Assembly (NCBI RefSeq): GCF_001280565.1
Contig: NZ_LGRO01000001.1
Location: 1,488,001-1,552,000, forward strand
Origin: Sulfobacillus thermosulfidooxidans
Lineage (GTDB): Bacteria; Bacillota; Sulfobacillia; Sulfobacillales; Sulfobacillaceae
Reading direction: 5' to 3'
DNA length: 64,000 bases
In this document: positions 25,009-32,226 of the stretch, in pieces
Layout of the letters: the number at the start of each line of letters is the position of its first letter
Numbering within the stretch: position 1 is the first letter of the stretch
Translations under genes and position numbers: made by a program
Notes under the pieces: generated by a model
What the model was told of the DNA's origin: nothing
What the model saw: only the letters and a program-made list of their open reading frames with translations
The model's database searches: none

Positions 25009-25776
25009 TTACCTCCTCACTAAATTCCGTTCTTGCAGAATCTCGATAATGCGATCTGCCACTTCCTCCACATCACCATCGATCATTTCGGCATGGCCAG
25101 CTGCCACGGGTTTGTAAAACCGGCGAATTTCCAATGAAGGCACTTCTGGCATAGCCATCTCAACCTCTTCAATTTGTGCCGATTTGGCCACCTGACGAAC
25201 CTTTGCAATTGAAGCATAGCGAGGAGGCTTTCGGGCGGCTTGTATTCCAATGACAGCCGGTGTCGGTGTTTGAATTTCGGCGACGACACCCCCGGCATAT
25301 TCCTGACGCAAGATTACGGTGTCCCCGGTGACATGCACTTCGGTGACAACGGAAGCGTGAGGCCATCCTAGAATCCCTGCCACGAGTCCCGGTATCTGAC
25401 CGTCAATATCATCAATCGCTTGCACACCCGATAAGACCAAATCAAAATCCTGTTGGCGAATGTAATCACTCAAAATTTGAGCGCGACTGCGGTTAGAGAG
25501 AGAGGGATCAAAATCCCCGACCAATTTGACGGCATGATCAGCACCTTTAGCCAACGCTGTATAGAGCATGTTGTCGCTATCGCCGGTATCGACAGTGACC
25601 GCAGTCACCTCTGCACCCGATTCTTCTTTAATCAAAAGCGCCTCTTCTAAAGCTTGATCATCCCATTCACTAGGCACATAGCTCATATCGTCATAGAGGA
25701 TTTCCCCTGATTCCTCGTCCAGCGCAATGTCTTCCACTAAATCTGGTACAGCTTTTAGCAAAACCGCTATCTTCAT
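25009..25776 (-). CDS. etfB: Electron transfer flavoprotein beta subunit
   Basis: 255 aa. N-terminal MKIAVLLKAVPD and the AKGADHAVKLVGDFD, LVLSGVQAIDDIDGQIPGLVAGILGWPHAS segments are standard for EtfB; the signature-like VEMAMPEVPSL corresponds to the recognition-loop region. AAGGAGG lies upstream of the ATG. Located between the fused HdrC2B2 gene and etfA. Fatty-acid beta-oxidation genes are not nearby, so this EtfAB is likely dedicated to sulfur oxidation. Confidence 0.95.
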   Translation of the reverse strand: MKIAVLLKAVPDLVEDIALDEESGEILYDDMSYVPSEWDDQALEEALLIKEESGAEVTAVTVDTGDSDNMLYTALAKGADHAVKLVGDFDPSLSNRSRAQILSDYIRQQDFDLVLSGVQAIDDIDGQIPGLVAGILGWPHASVVTEVHVTGDTVILRQEYAGGVVAEIQTPTPAVIGIQAARKPPRYASIAKVRQVAKSAQIEEVEMAMPEVPSLEIRRFYKPVAAGHAEMIDGDVEEVADRIIEILQERNLVRR

Positions 25777-25801
25777 ATCCGTGTTCGTCCTCCTTGTCGG
25801 G

Positions 25802-27091
25802 TTAAAGAGTCATCACAAGATCATCAATTAAGCCCATGCTGTAAGCCACAAGTTCAGCGATATCCATAACGGCAAGCTTTCCGGCATTACCAGTTGACTT
25901 CACCGCATCTTCAAAGCGAGGCACTTCATAGGGACAAGTTACAGCTAAAATTTCGGCACCATATTCGACGGCTTCACGCACGCGTTTTTCTGACAGCCGC
26001 TGACTCGAGTAGTCGCGGGTAAAACTATCCAGCCACATGCCGCCACCACCTCCGCCGCAGCAATAAGATGTTTCGCGGCAGTGACCCATTTCAACCAGTT
26101 CAGCACCAGGCAAGGCATTTAATAATCGCCTAGGTGCCTCGTATTCACCATTGTGGCGTCCTAAGTAGCATGGATCATGGAACGTGATTCGTTTGGGAAT
26201 GTCCCGGACAAAGGCCAGATCGGGCAGGCGTTCTGAGAGGTATTGGGTATAATGCTGTACTGGCCATTCTCCACCCATTTGGGGATATTCATGGAGAAAA
26301 GCGTTATAGGCATGGGGATCTGTGACGACAATCTGATGAAACGTATATTTCGATAACGTCTTAATGTTGTGTTCCGCCAACATCTCAAATAATCCCCGTT
26401 CGCCCGCCATCCGTTGGGAATCTCCCGCGCATTTCTCCTCGGTCCCTAAAATGCCGAAATCGACGTGGAGAGCATTAAAAATTCTCGCGAGTGCAACCGA
26501 GGCTTCTTTGCCACGGGGATGATAGGCGGGATAACATTCGACAAACCACAACACGTCAACCGGAGCTTTTTTCTGCGACATAATGGGCACGGGAACACCC
26601 GCCGATTTTGTCCACTCCGCTCTTTTACGGGGAGATTCTCCGATGGGATTGCCATAGCGTGCCGTGTTTTCGAAGGCCGTTAACAACTCTTCTGGCGCTT
26701 TGCCTTGTAAGACGGCTTGTTCTCTCACTGCAGGCATAATCTTGATCATGTTTACTTCTTTGGGGCATACCCGTAAACAGTTACGGCACGTCGTACATAA
26801 CCACAAGTCAGGCGAGTCGATTAAGGAAGCTCCCAATTGGGTACGGCGAAATATTTTTCGGGGTGAATAATCTCCTACAGTATCCACCGGACAAACCGCA
26901 GTACATTTACCGCATTGATAGCAATATCCGAGAGACTCCGCGCCCGGTATGCTGGTGATTTCGTCTAACACGGACAAATCATATTCGGATATCGCACGCG
27001 GGACAAACATCCGATTCCATGAACCAGACAACTCGACCCCGTCGACAATTGCAACGTCTAATTCAATGGCTTTTGCTTTTTGCAACGACAT
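25802..27091 (-). CDS. sHdrC2-B2 fusion (HdrD-like FeS protein with CCG domains)
   Basis: 429 aa. Residues 57-67 (CYQCGKCTAVC) and 99-109 (CTTCRNCLRVC) bind two [4Fe-4S] clusters as in HdrC. The C-terminal 250 residues are HdrB-like: a degenerate first CCG region (WFVECYPAYHPR) and a complete second one (HDPCYLGR ... SYCCGGGGGG). In many sulfur oxidisers these parts are separate genes, hdrC2 and hdrB2; here they are one polypeptide. Its start overlaps shdrH by 29 bases and has GGGAGGG as RBS. Expected to be the second catalytic half of the sHdr complex. Its similarity to the C-terminal part of the EMO gene suggests common ancestry. Confidence 0.88.
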   Translation of the reverse strand: MSLQKAKAIELDVAIVDGVELSGSWNRMFVPRAISEYDLSVLDEITSIPGAESLGYCYQCGKCTAVCPVDTVGDYSPRKIFRRTQLGASLIDSPDLWLCTTCRNCLRVCPKEVNMIKIMPAVREQAVLQGKAPEELLTAFENTARYGNPIGESPRKRAEWTKSAGVPVPIMSQKKAPVDVLWFVECYPAYHPRGKEASVALARIFNALHVDFGILGTEEKCAGDSQRMAGERGLFEMLAEHNIKTLSKYTFHQIVVTDPHAYNAFLHEYPQMGGEWPVQHYTQYLSERLPDLAFVRDIPKRITFHDPCYLGRHNGEYEAPRRLLNALPGAELVEMGHCRETSYCCGGGGGGMWLDSFTRDYSSQRLSEKRVREAVEYGAEILAVTCPYEVPRFEDAVKSTGNAGKLAVMDIAELVAYSMGLIDDLVMTL

Positions 27092-27770
27092 AACCCTCCC
27101 ATCTTGGAATCCCTAAAAGGCTAGCCACCACTTTAGGAAAAGGCGGCAAGACCTGGGTAAATTCATCGGTTAAACGCCATGATGTCATGGTAAAAAGATA
27201 AACTGCGTAAACCATGGCCAATGCCACGAGATGTCGGTAAGGAGTGTCGATCCAAGATAACCGGTGCCAGCCGTCTAGTATCTGTTCCGTAAACTGTCCT
27301 GCCTGATTCATAGCCCCATAAAGGTTGCGAAGATCTGTTTTTAGACAACTGGGATCGCTTACAATCAAAGCCACAGCACCGGTTTGACTGTCAGCCCGGT
27401 ACATCCACCGGGACCACCACACATAATCATCAGGATAGGAATTGGCGAGCCAAAATGTTGCCCATTCCCAGAGCCAAGCGGGAGCCTGATTTTGGACCAA
27501 GATATCGACAACCTGATTTGGACGGTGCTCAACAGCTTTTCGAATTTGCTGTTCTGTCTCAATCCATAATCCGTGTTGCTCGGGTTTGATGCGAGCAGTA
27601 GCCGGTACTACGCGCCAACAGTAGACATCATCATATAGGGCTGTCATGACGGATTGGGAGCGAGTGATTAAAACATTGTTCCAGCCCCGGAAGTCAGTTT
27701 CCGAGATAAACGATTCTGCTTTATCCAAAAATTCCGCCATCGCTTCGGCATCAATGACGAGGGTGTTCAT
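27063..27770 (-). CDS. sHdrH, conserved hypothetical protein of sHdr operons
   Basis: 235 aa, located between hdrA and the HdrC2B2 gene exactly where sHdr operons carry an uncharacterised gene. No cofactor motif is visible; the sequence is Trp-rich (WRVVP, WLWEWATFWLANSY, WWSRWMYR) with a hydrophobic stretch near the C-terminus (HLVALAMVYAVYLFTM). Translation is coupled to hdrA by a TAATG overlap at 27768-27772, and the 3' end overlaps the next gene. Assigned by position and size; sequence similarity needs a search. Confidence 0.7.
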   Translation of the reverse strand: MNTLVIDAEAMAEFLDKAESFISETDFRGWNNVLITRSQSVMTALYDDVYCWRVVPATARIKPEQHGLWIETEQQIRKAVEHRPNQVVDILVQNQAPAWLWEWATFWLANSYPDDYVWWSRWMYRADSQTGAVALIVSDPSCLKTDLRNLYGAMNQAGQFTEQILDGWHRLSWIDTPYRHLVALAMVYAVYLFTMTSWRLTDEFTQVLPPFPKVVASLLGIPRWEGYVVAKSKSH

Positions 27771-28831
27771 TAGACTTCGAGAGTTAATCGGTTCAGAATT
27801 CCGACGGCCTTAGCGGCGGCTGCCGCACCCATTGACACAGAATCCTCAATGTCTTTAGGACCTGCCGCAGCACCAGCCACAAAAATCCCCGGGACAGGCG
27901 TAGAAACGGTATCTAACGGTCCCCCAACCACTTGAAGAAAGCCGTGGTCCTCCCGAGGAATCTGAAAAATCCGGGACATTTCTACGGTCCCTTTAGAAGG
28001 CTCCATTCCTACGGACAAAATAACCAAGTCCATCAACACTTCCATGGGACGTCCCATCGTCGTATCTTCGCCTTTAATCAACAATTTATCGCCCTTACGA
28101 ATGATTTCGGTAACAATGCCGCGGATATAGTTGACTTTATACTCCTCCTGCGCTTTCCAATAAATCTGATCTTCCCAAAAGCCATACATTCTCATATCGA
28201 TATAAAAAATGAACACCTTGGCATTGGGAAGCATCCGCTTAATTTCGATGGATTGTTTGGAAGCAATTCCACAACACACCTTCGAGCAATATTTATTTCC
28301 GATCTGCCGGTCCCTCGATCCTACGCACTGGATAAATGCCACCCGTTCAGGAGGCAAACCGGTCGATGGGCGAACAATTTTTCCCTCCTTAAACATTTTT
28401 TCTGCATCGACCAAAGTAATGACATCGTCATATTCGTAATACCCATACATTTGAGTTTCGCGACCCGGATCGAAATGTTGGAAGCCGGTCGCCACGACGA
28501 TGGCGCCCACTTCTTCCACCGATTGCGCCCCATCAGCGCTCTCTAATGTGACATGAAAGGCTCCGAGATTGCCTTCACTTTTCACGACGCGGGTATTCAA
28601 TCGCACATCGACCGCAGGATTATTTCGTACAGCATCCAACATGTGTTCCATCGCGTGTTCTGTTTCTTGCAAATCCGGGGTCAAGCTCGCATAGGACGCA
28701 TACGGAGTGCCCCCTAATTGATCCTTCGTTTCAATTAACATGGCACGTTTCCCTAGCTCCGCAACGGTACGCGCCGCTTCAAGTCCTGCCGGACCAGCAC
28801 CCACGATCATGACCGTATCCGCTTTTCCCAT
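27770..28831 (-). CDS. hdrA: sHdrA flavoprotein
   Basis: 353 aa. An FAD-binding Rossmann motif MIVGAGPAGLEAA opens the protein. The HdrA signature CVGSRDRQ...YCSKVCCGIASKQ follows at about residues 180-205, then a second NAD(P)/FAD-like region and the C-terminal GIFVAGAAAGPKDIEDSVSMGAAAA. It lacks the N-terminal thioredoxin-reductase-like extension and ferredoxin insertions of methanogenic HdrA, as expected for sHdrA. The flavin is thought to gather electrons from sulfur oxidation by the sHdr complex. It lies 43 bases after hdrB1. Confidence 0.93.
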   Translation of the reverse strand: MGKADTVMIVGAGPAGLEAARTVAELGKRAMLIETKDQLGGTPYASYASLTPDLQETEHAMEHMLDAVRNNPAVDVRLNTRVVKSEGNLGAFHVTLESADGAQSVEEVGAIVVATGFQHFDPGRETQMYGYYEYDDVITLVDAEKMFKEGKIVRPSTGLPPERVAFIQCVGSRDRQIGNKYCSKVCCGIASKQSIEIKRMLPNAKVFIFYIDMRMYGFWEDQIYWKAQEEYKVNYIRGIVTEIIRKGDKLLIKGEDTTMGRPMEVLMDLVILSVGMEPSKGTVEMSRIFQIPREDHGFLQVVGGPLDTVSTPVPGIFVAGAAAGPKDIEDSVSMGAAAAAKAVGILNRLTLEV

Positions 28832-28874
28832 GGATTCTATCTCCTACCTTTCCTTTTCCGACCGACGTTTCAAT

Positions 28875-30074
28875 TTAGAGGACATGCTCCCACGTCAGGT
28901 ATTCCATCTCACCATGCTTAATTTTTTCGACATCTGCTTCAAACTCAGCCCAAGCTCTTTCCACGTCAATCCCCATCTTGTGCAATAAAGGCCGATAGTC
29001 TACCGCATGCCAATGGAGCTGACACACCCGGAAAGGATGGGCCCCCACCGCCAGCGCGGCAAATTGCGACTCAGACATCACCGGAACCCCTACGTTACGC
29101 CCATGAGCTTGCGCCGCAAATTGACTTTTGTCGAGAGAAGTAACACATCCTGTGTCATGTGTGAGGACAACGTCGGGATTGGCTTCCTGCTTCATAACTT
29201 CAATCTTTCTCAATGTGGCAAAGCTACGGGTAAAGTCCCGTTGCACCAAAATGTGGCGAAACCCAAATCCACAACAGTCATACCATGTTGAATAATCAGC
29301 CACCTGAGCGCCAAGTTCTTGGACAACAGCCGTTACTGCCGCTGTGCGTTGGCCTCCATAAATCTCGGGATCGTAAATAGCGTCACCGCTTTGCAATTTG
29401 TAATAATGACAGGCAGGGTGAACTGTGGCAGTAATCTTAGACAGATCGAATTGCACCCGTTCTGATAATTGCTTGCGCACTGCATACATCCACTCGCTGT
29501 AATGAACAATTTCTTCCGGCATCACAAAAGGACGGCCCAATTTTTCAATGATGGCCCGGACTTGCCGGCGCAACTTCGCATCATGCACCAATTCATGACG
29601 GACCTCTTTGTAATGGCCAAAACTGGTTCCGCAATGGATGAGAGGATAATAACCCGTTTCATAGGCTGCCGAGAAATTTCGCATGGCTACGGCTGCCTGA
29701 GCAGCCTGATTGGAGGTTGCGGAGGCGTAATAATTCCATGCTGTACACGAAGTTTGATCGCGGGGATCGAAATAATCAAATCCTAACAAGCGGTTAAGCC
29801 AGAATATTGACGTGGAATATCCAGGAATGTGCCCACATTGCCCACAACTTTTATGATGCCAGGTGTGTTCCAAAGGGATTTTCTTTTGTCGGCCAAATTT
29901 TGTCGGGGCAAGATAATAAGGTTCTGGCACGGGTTGCACGATCCACTCGCCTTCCCGTCCAAGTTCCCAGATGGCTTCGCGCAAATCCTCATCGCGAACC
30001 GTCTCCGGATCCCGTTCAAAAACACGCGATGTCTGGACTTTTGTGCCGGCCACAGGAATATCTATCGGTTCCAT
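28875..30074 (-). CDS. hdrB1: sHdrB1 subunit (CCG-domain FeS protein)
   Basis: 399 aa from the ATG at 30074, which has GGGAGGAG 7 bases upstream; a longer in-frame start at 30107 has none. Cysteine clusters typical of the sHdrB1 branch are seen: HHKSCGQCGHIPGY, DQTSCTAWNYY, then ATVHPACHYYK and YDCCGFGFRH with THDTGCV downstream, i.e. the CCG cysteines for a noncubane [4Fe-4S] site. HdrB subunits are the disulfide/sulfur-acting subunits. In sHdr, B1 pairs with C1 around an A dimer. Confidence 0.92.
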   Translation of the reverse strand: MEPIDIPVAGTKVQTSRVFERDPETVRDEDLREAIWELGREGEWIVQPVPEPYYLAPTKFGRQKKIPLEHTWHHKSCGQCGHIPGYSTSIFWLNRLLGFDYFDPRDQTSCTAWNYYASATSNQAAQAAVAMRNFSAAYETGYYPLIHCGTSFGHYKEVRHELVHDAKLRRQVRAIIEKLGRPFVMPEEIVHYSEWMYAVRKQLSERVQFDLSKITATVHPACHYYKLQSGDAIYDPEIYGGQRTAAVTAVVQELGAQVADYSTWYDCCGFGFRHILVQRDFTRSFATLRKIEVMKQEANPDVVLTHDTGCVTSLDKSQFAAQAHGRNVGVPVMSESQFAALAVGAHPFRVCQLHWHAVDYRPLLHKMGIDVERAWAEFEADVEKIKHGEMEYLTWEHVL

Positions 30075-30118
30075 CACATTCTCCTCCCTCATCAATCTAA
30101 TCGTCACACCATTCGGAA

Positions 30119-30805
30119 TTATTCAGTCGGTAATCCGCTCTCTTCTAAGGCATCGTCCATAATTTCCTCCATGATGTCATGAAGGCCCTCATCCAGCTCT
30201 CCAATCATGTCAAGCGTTCCCGTCATTTTCCAAATCGCATACAGTTCATGCATCGTACGTTCTTCGACTTGCCATGAAAGACCCGTTGTGTGTAATGTTT
30301 CTGGAGGCAAAGCCCGGCGCCACACATCTAAATTCTGCGAAACCGCTTTGACCTGGGGACCCCAGTCGGGAAAAGCATCTTCTTGCAGCATATCAGGTGA
30401 CACTTGGGTTCCAGTAGTCATGATCTTGTAAATAATGCGAGTATATCCGGCCAACGCTTCTTTGGTTGTTCGTAAACCGTTTTTGACGGCCACTTCACGC
30501 ATAATCGTGATGAGACCGCCAGGACTATTTTGGCGCGGGCACCGGTTGCAGGAGAAACATTGGGAACAATTCCATACATCGTCATTTAACTGCTCATAAA
30601 AAAGTTCAACATCTTCGCGGGCTAAAGTTTGTGCAATTTTACGCGGTGAAAAATCATAGAAGCGCGCCGAGGGGCAAGCTGCCACACAAATACCACATTC
30701 ATAACAGCCATACAGATACGTTTTATAACGGGGATCCGCTTTTACCTCGTCGAATAACCGTTGCTTTTCTTCTAACGCGACCTCAGCATAACGATCAGAG
30801 GGCAT
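30119..30805 (-). CDS. hdrC1: sHdrC1 subunit (di-[4Fe-4S] ferredoxin-like)
   Basis: 228 aa. First cluster motif C34-xx-C37-xx-C40-xxx-C44-P (CYECGICVAACP). The second has shortened spacing, C80-xx-C83-xx-C86-xx-C89-P, one residue fewer than canonical before the last Cys. A helical C-terminal half of about 130 residues follows, rich in acidic residues at the end (GELDEGLHDIMEEIMDDALEESG). Carries electrons between HdrB1 and HdrA. RBS AAGGAGG before ATG 30805. Confidence 0.92.
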   Translation of the reverse strand: MPSDRYAEVALEEKQRLFDEVKADPRYKTYLYGCYECGICVAACPSARFYDFSPRKIAQTLAREDVELFYEQLNDDVWNCSQCFSCNRCPRQNSPGGLITIMREVAVKNGLRTTKEALAGYTRIIYKIMTTGTQVSPDMLQEDAFPDWGPQVKAVSQNLDVWRRALPPETLHTTGLSWQVEERTMHELYAIWKMTGTLDMIGELDEGLHDIMEEIMDDALEESGLPTE

Positions 30806-30831
30806 TATTCTACCTCCTTAGCCTCTATACC

Positions 30832-31299
30832 TTAGACAAATAGAGAAATCTTGGCATCGCGGGCAAAATCCAAAAAGGTCGCGGCCCCTACCACATCCTC
30901 CACCTCAGGAACCAAATCCTCGCGTTTTACGCCGAGAACATCCATAGACATTTGACACGCCACCATGTGTACACCCAGTTCCTTGGCTTCCGACACAAAT
31001 TCTCTAATTGACATGACATGAGAGTTAGCAAACTGATTTTTCATCATCGAGGACACCATTTTTGTCCCAAATGGCACAACACCTGCCACTTTTGCTAACG
31101 CTGGCATTCCTGGATTGCCGGCAATAGATACGGACAGATTATCAATTTTGTCCTTATGGATGACGTCGAGGCCCCAAAACGTAAAAAACAACATACATTC
31201 CATATCAATGGCGGCAGCAGCCGTCGCCAATATGAACGGGGGATAGGCCATATCCAAACTGCCCTTTGAGACAATAATGGCTAAACGGTCTTGTTCCAC
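30832..31299 (-). CDS. dsrE2: DsrE2-type sulfurtransferase
   Basis: 155 aa from a GTG at 31299 with AAGGAGG 8 bases upstream. The DsrE/DsrF-like fold is evident (RLAIIVSKGSLDMAYPPFILATAAAAIDMECMLFFTFWG), and the second conserved cysteine region is HMVACQMSMDVLG. C35 and C115 are the two candidates for persulfide transfer; C115 in the VACQMSMD context is the family's conserved position. DsrE2 is regularly linked to TusA in sulfur oxidisers. First gene of the sHdr operon, immediately behind the promoter. Confidence 0.92.
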   Translation of the reverse strand: MEQDRLAIIVSKGSLDMAYPPFILATAAAAIDMECMLFFTFWGLDVIHKDKIDNLSVSIAGNPGMPALAKVAGVVPFGTKMVSSMMKNQFANSHVMSIREFVSEAKELGVHMVACQMSMDVLGVKREDLVPEVEDVVGAATFLDFARDAKISLFV

Positions 31300-31364
31300 G
31301 AGATTTCCCTCCTTTATCACTCTGATCGCCTATGTCTTATTGTCTAGTTCTTTAGACTGATCTA

Positions 31365-31393
31365 ATGATATAGTGTTTAAAGACAAAATACAA
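31365..31393 (-). promoter_or_regulatory. Promoter of the sHdr operon
   Basis: On the minus strand TTGTAT (31388-31393) and TATCAT (31365-31370) are spaced by exactly 17 bases. A 5-bp inverted repeat TTAGA-CTGA-TCTAA (31352-31365) abuts the -10 box, at the transcription start, where a repressor could bind. Assignment by pattern only. Confidence 0.5.
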
Positions 31394-31420
31394 TTCATTA
31401 TAGATTTTGTGAATTCATTA
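31392..31420. repeat. Direct repeat of AATTCATTA upstream of the sHdr promoter
   Basis: The 9-mer AATTCATTA occurs at 31392-31400 and 31412-31420, a 20-base period (two helical turns), so both copies lie on the same DNA face. It overlaps and precedes the -35 box, the position expected for an activator or repressor of the sHdr operon. The spacer is shared with a divergent gene at 31503. Confidence 0.45.
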
Positions 31421-31502
31421 ACTTGTTTTATTTAAACTGTGTCATTCACATCTTAACTGTTGTTGGACATTGCCCTATCAAAAATCGAGGAGAGGAATCA
31501 TT

Positions 31503-31871
31503 GTGAAAACGCTGTCAGTAAGCCTTTTTCGACTAGATGAGTGGGTTCCTGGATTTTCCGAAATATTAATTGCAGTCAACCAATCGTTGCGCAATATTAA
31601 CCGTGGGAAAATGGATTTTTTACCTTATAGTAAAACCATTGAATCATTTGAATGGTTTATGGAAGCTCTATTAACACCGCAAGGCGAAAACCGTCCCCCG
31701 GCAGTCGGCCATTGGCAAATACGGATCACGCACTGCCATGATCTGCCCGATATCCTTTTACAAGGAAAATCCCGCAATAATGAAGAACGCGGCCTGTTAG
31801 TTTTTTATTGCCCGGATTCTCCTTGGCAAGTCCAGGCATTACAGTGGCCCGAGACTCACCCGGAAGAGTAA
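31503..31871 (+). CDS. Hypothetical protein divergent from the sHdr operon (122 aa)
   Basis: Starts at GTG 31503 with GAGGAGAGG about 7 bases upstream; an earlier in-frame start at 31470 lacks an RBS. Soluble protein with mixed alpha/beta composition, no recognised motif, and histidines/cysteine in ITHCHDLPD. Shares a 200-base regulatory region with dsrE2, so it may be co-regulated with sulfur oxidation. Function unknown. Confidence 0.55.
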   Translation: MKTLSVSLFRLDEWVPGFSEILIAVNQSLRNINRGKMDFLPYSKTIESFEWFMEALLTPQGENRPPAVGHWQIRITHCHDLPDILLQGKSRNNEERGLLVFYCPDSPWQVQALQWPETHPEE

Positions 31872-32226
31872 AAAATAGATCCAGTCAAGAAAAACTATGG
31901 TTTAGAAGCTCACAATCCCCTACGGTATGGAAGAGGGTCTATGACCAAAGAAAATATGTTAGGAGAGAAGGTAAGTACGAAGAAGACCACATAATGACGA
32001 TTAATCCGTTTGAATGCTCGTCATATCTTTGCGAGGATATTCAGGGATATAAAGATGGCTTGAACAAACAAAACTGTTGCGTACGTTCAGTAATTCCTTT
32101 CATGAGATTATGAGTTCAAATCATTAGTTCATTAGTTCAAAGGAAGCTTGTTCTTATGAGCTAATTCTGCTACGCTCACCCACATATCCGAGAAATTTGA
32201 TATTTCCCCGATTTTGAGGTGATTAT
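31872..32226. other. 355-base spacer with tandem 8-mer
   Basis: No convincing gene: short frames exist (for example an ATG near 31994) but without a proper RBS. ATTAGTTC occurs twice in tandem (32123-32138), with TAGTTCA/GAGTTCA variants on both sides, just upstream of a weak promoter-like TTGTTC...TACGCT for the flavoprotein gene at 32227; it could be an operator. Confidence 0.3.

Noticed and set aside
22054-27770. Many opposite-strand frames of 60-200 codons inside the sHdr operon, including one of 204 codons opposite hdrA.
   Set aside because: They are antisense shadows of strongly conserved genes, lack RBSs and have no recognisable domains.
31808-32113. 101-codon plus-strand frame after the hypothetical gene at 31503.
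   Set aside because: No RBS for any start; low-complexity charged start and overlap with the real gene; treated as non-coding spacer.
32123-32138. Tandem ATTAGTTC as a CRISPR-like or VNTR repeat.
   Set aside because: Only two copies with no spacer structure; at best an operator.
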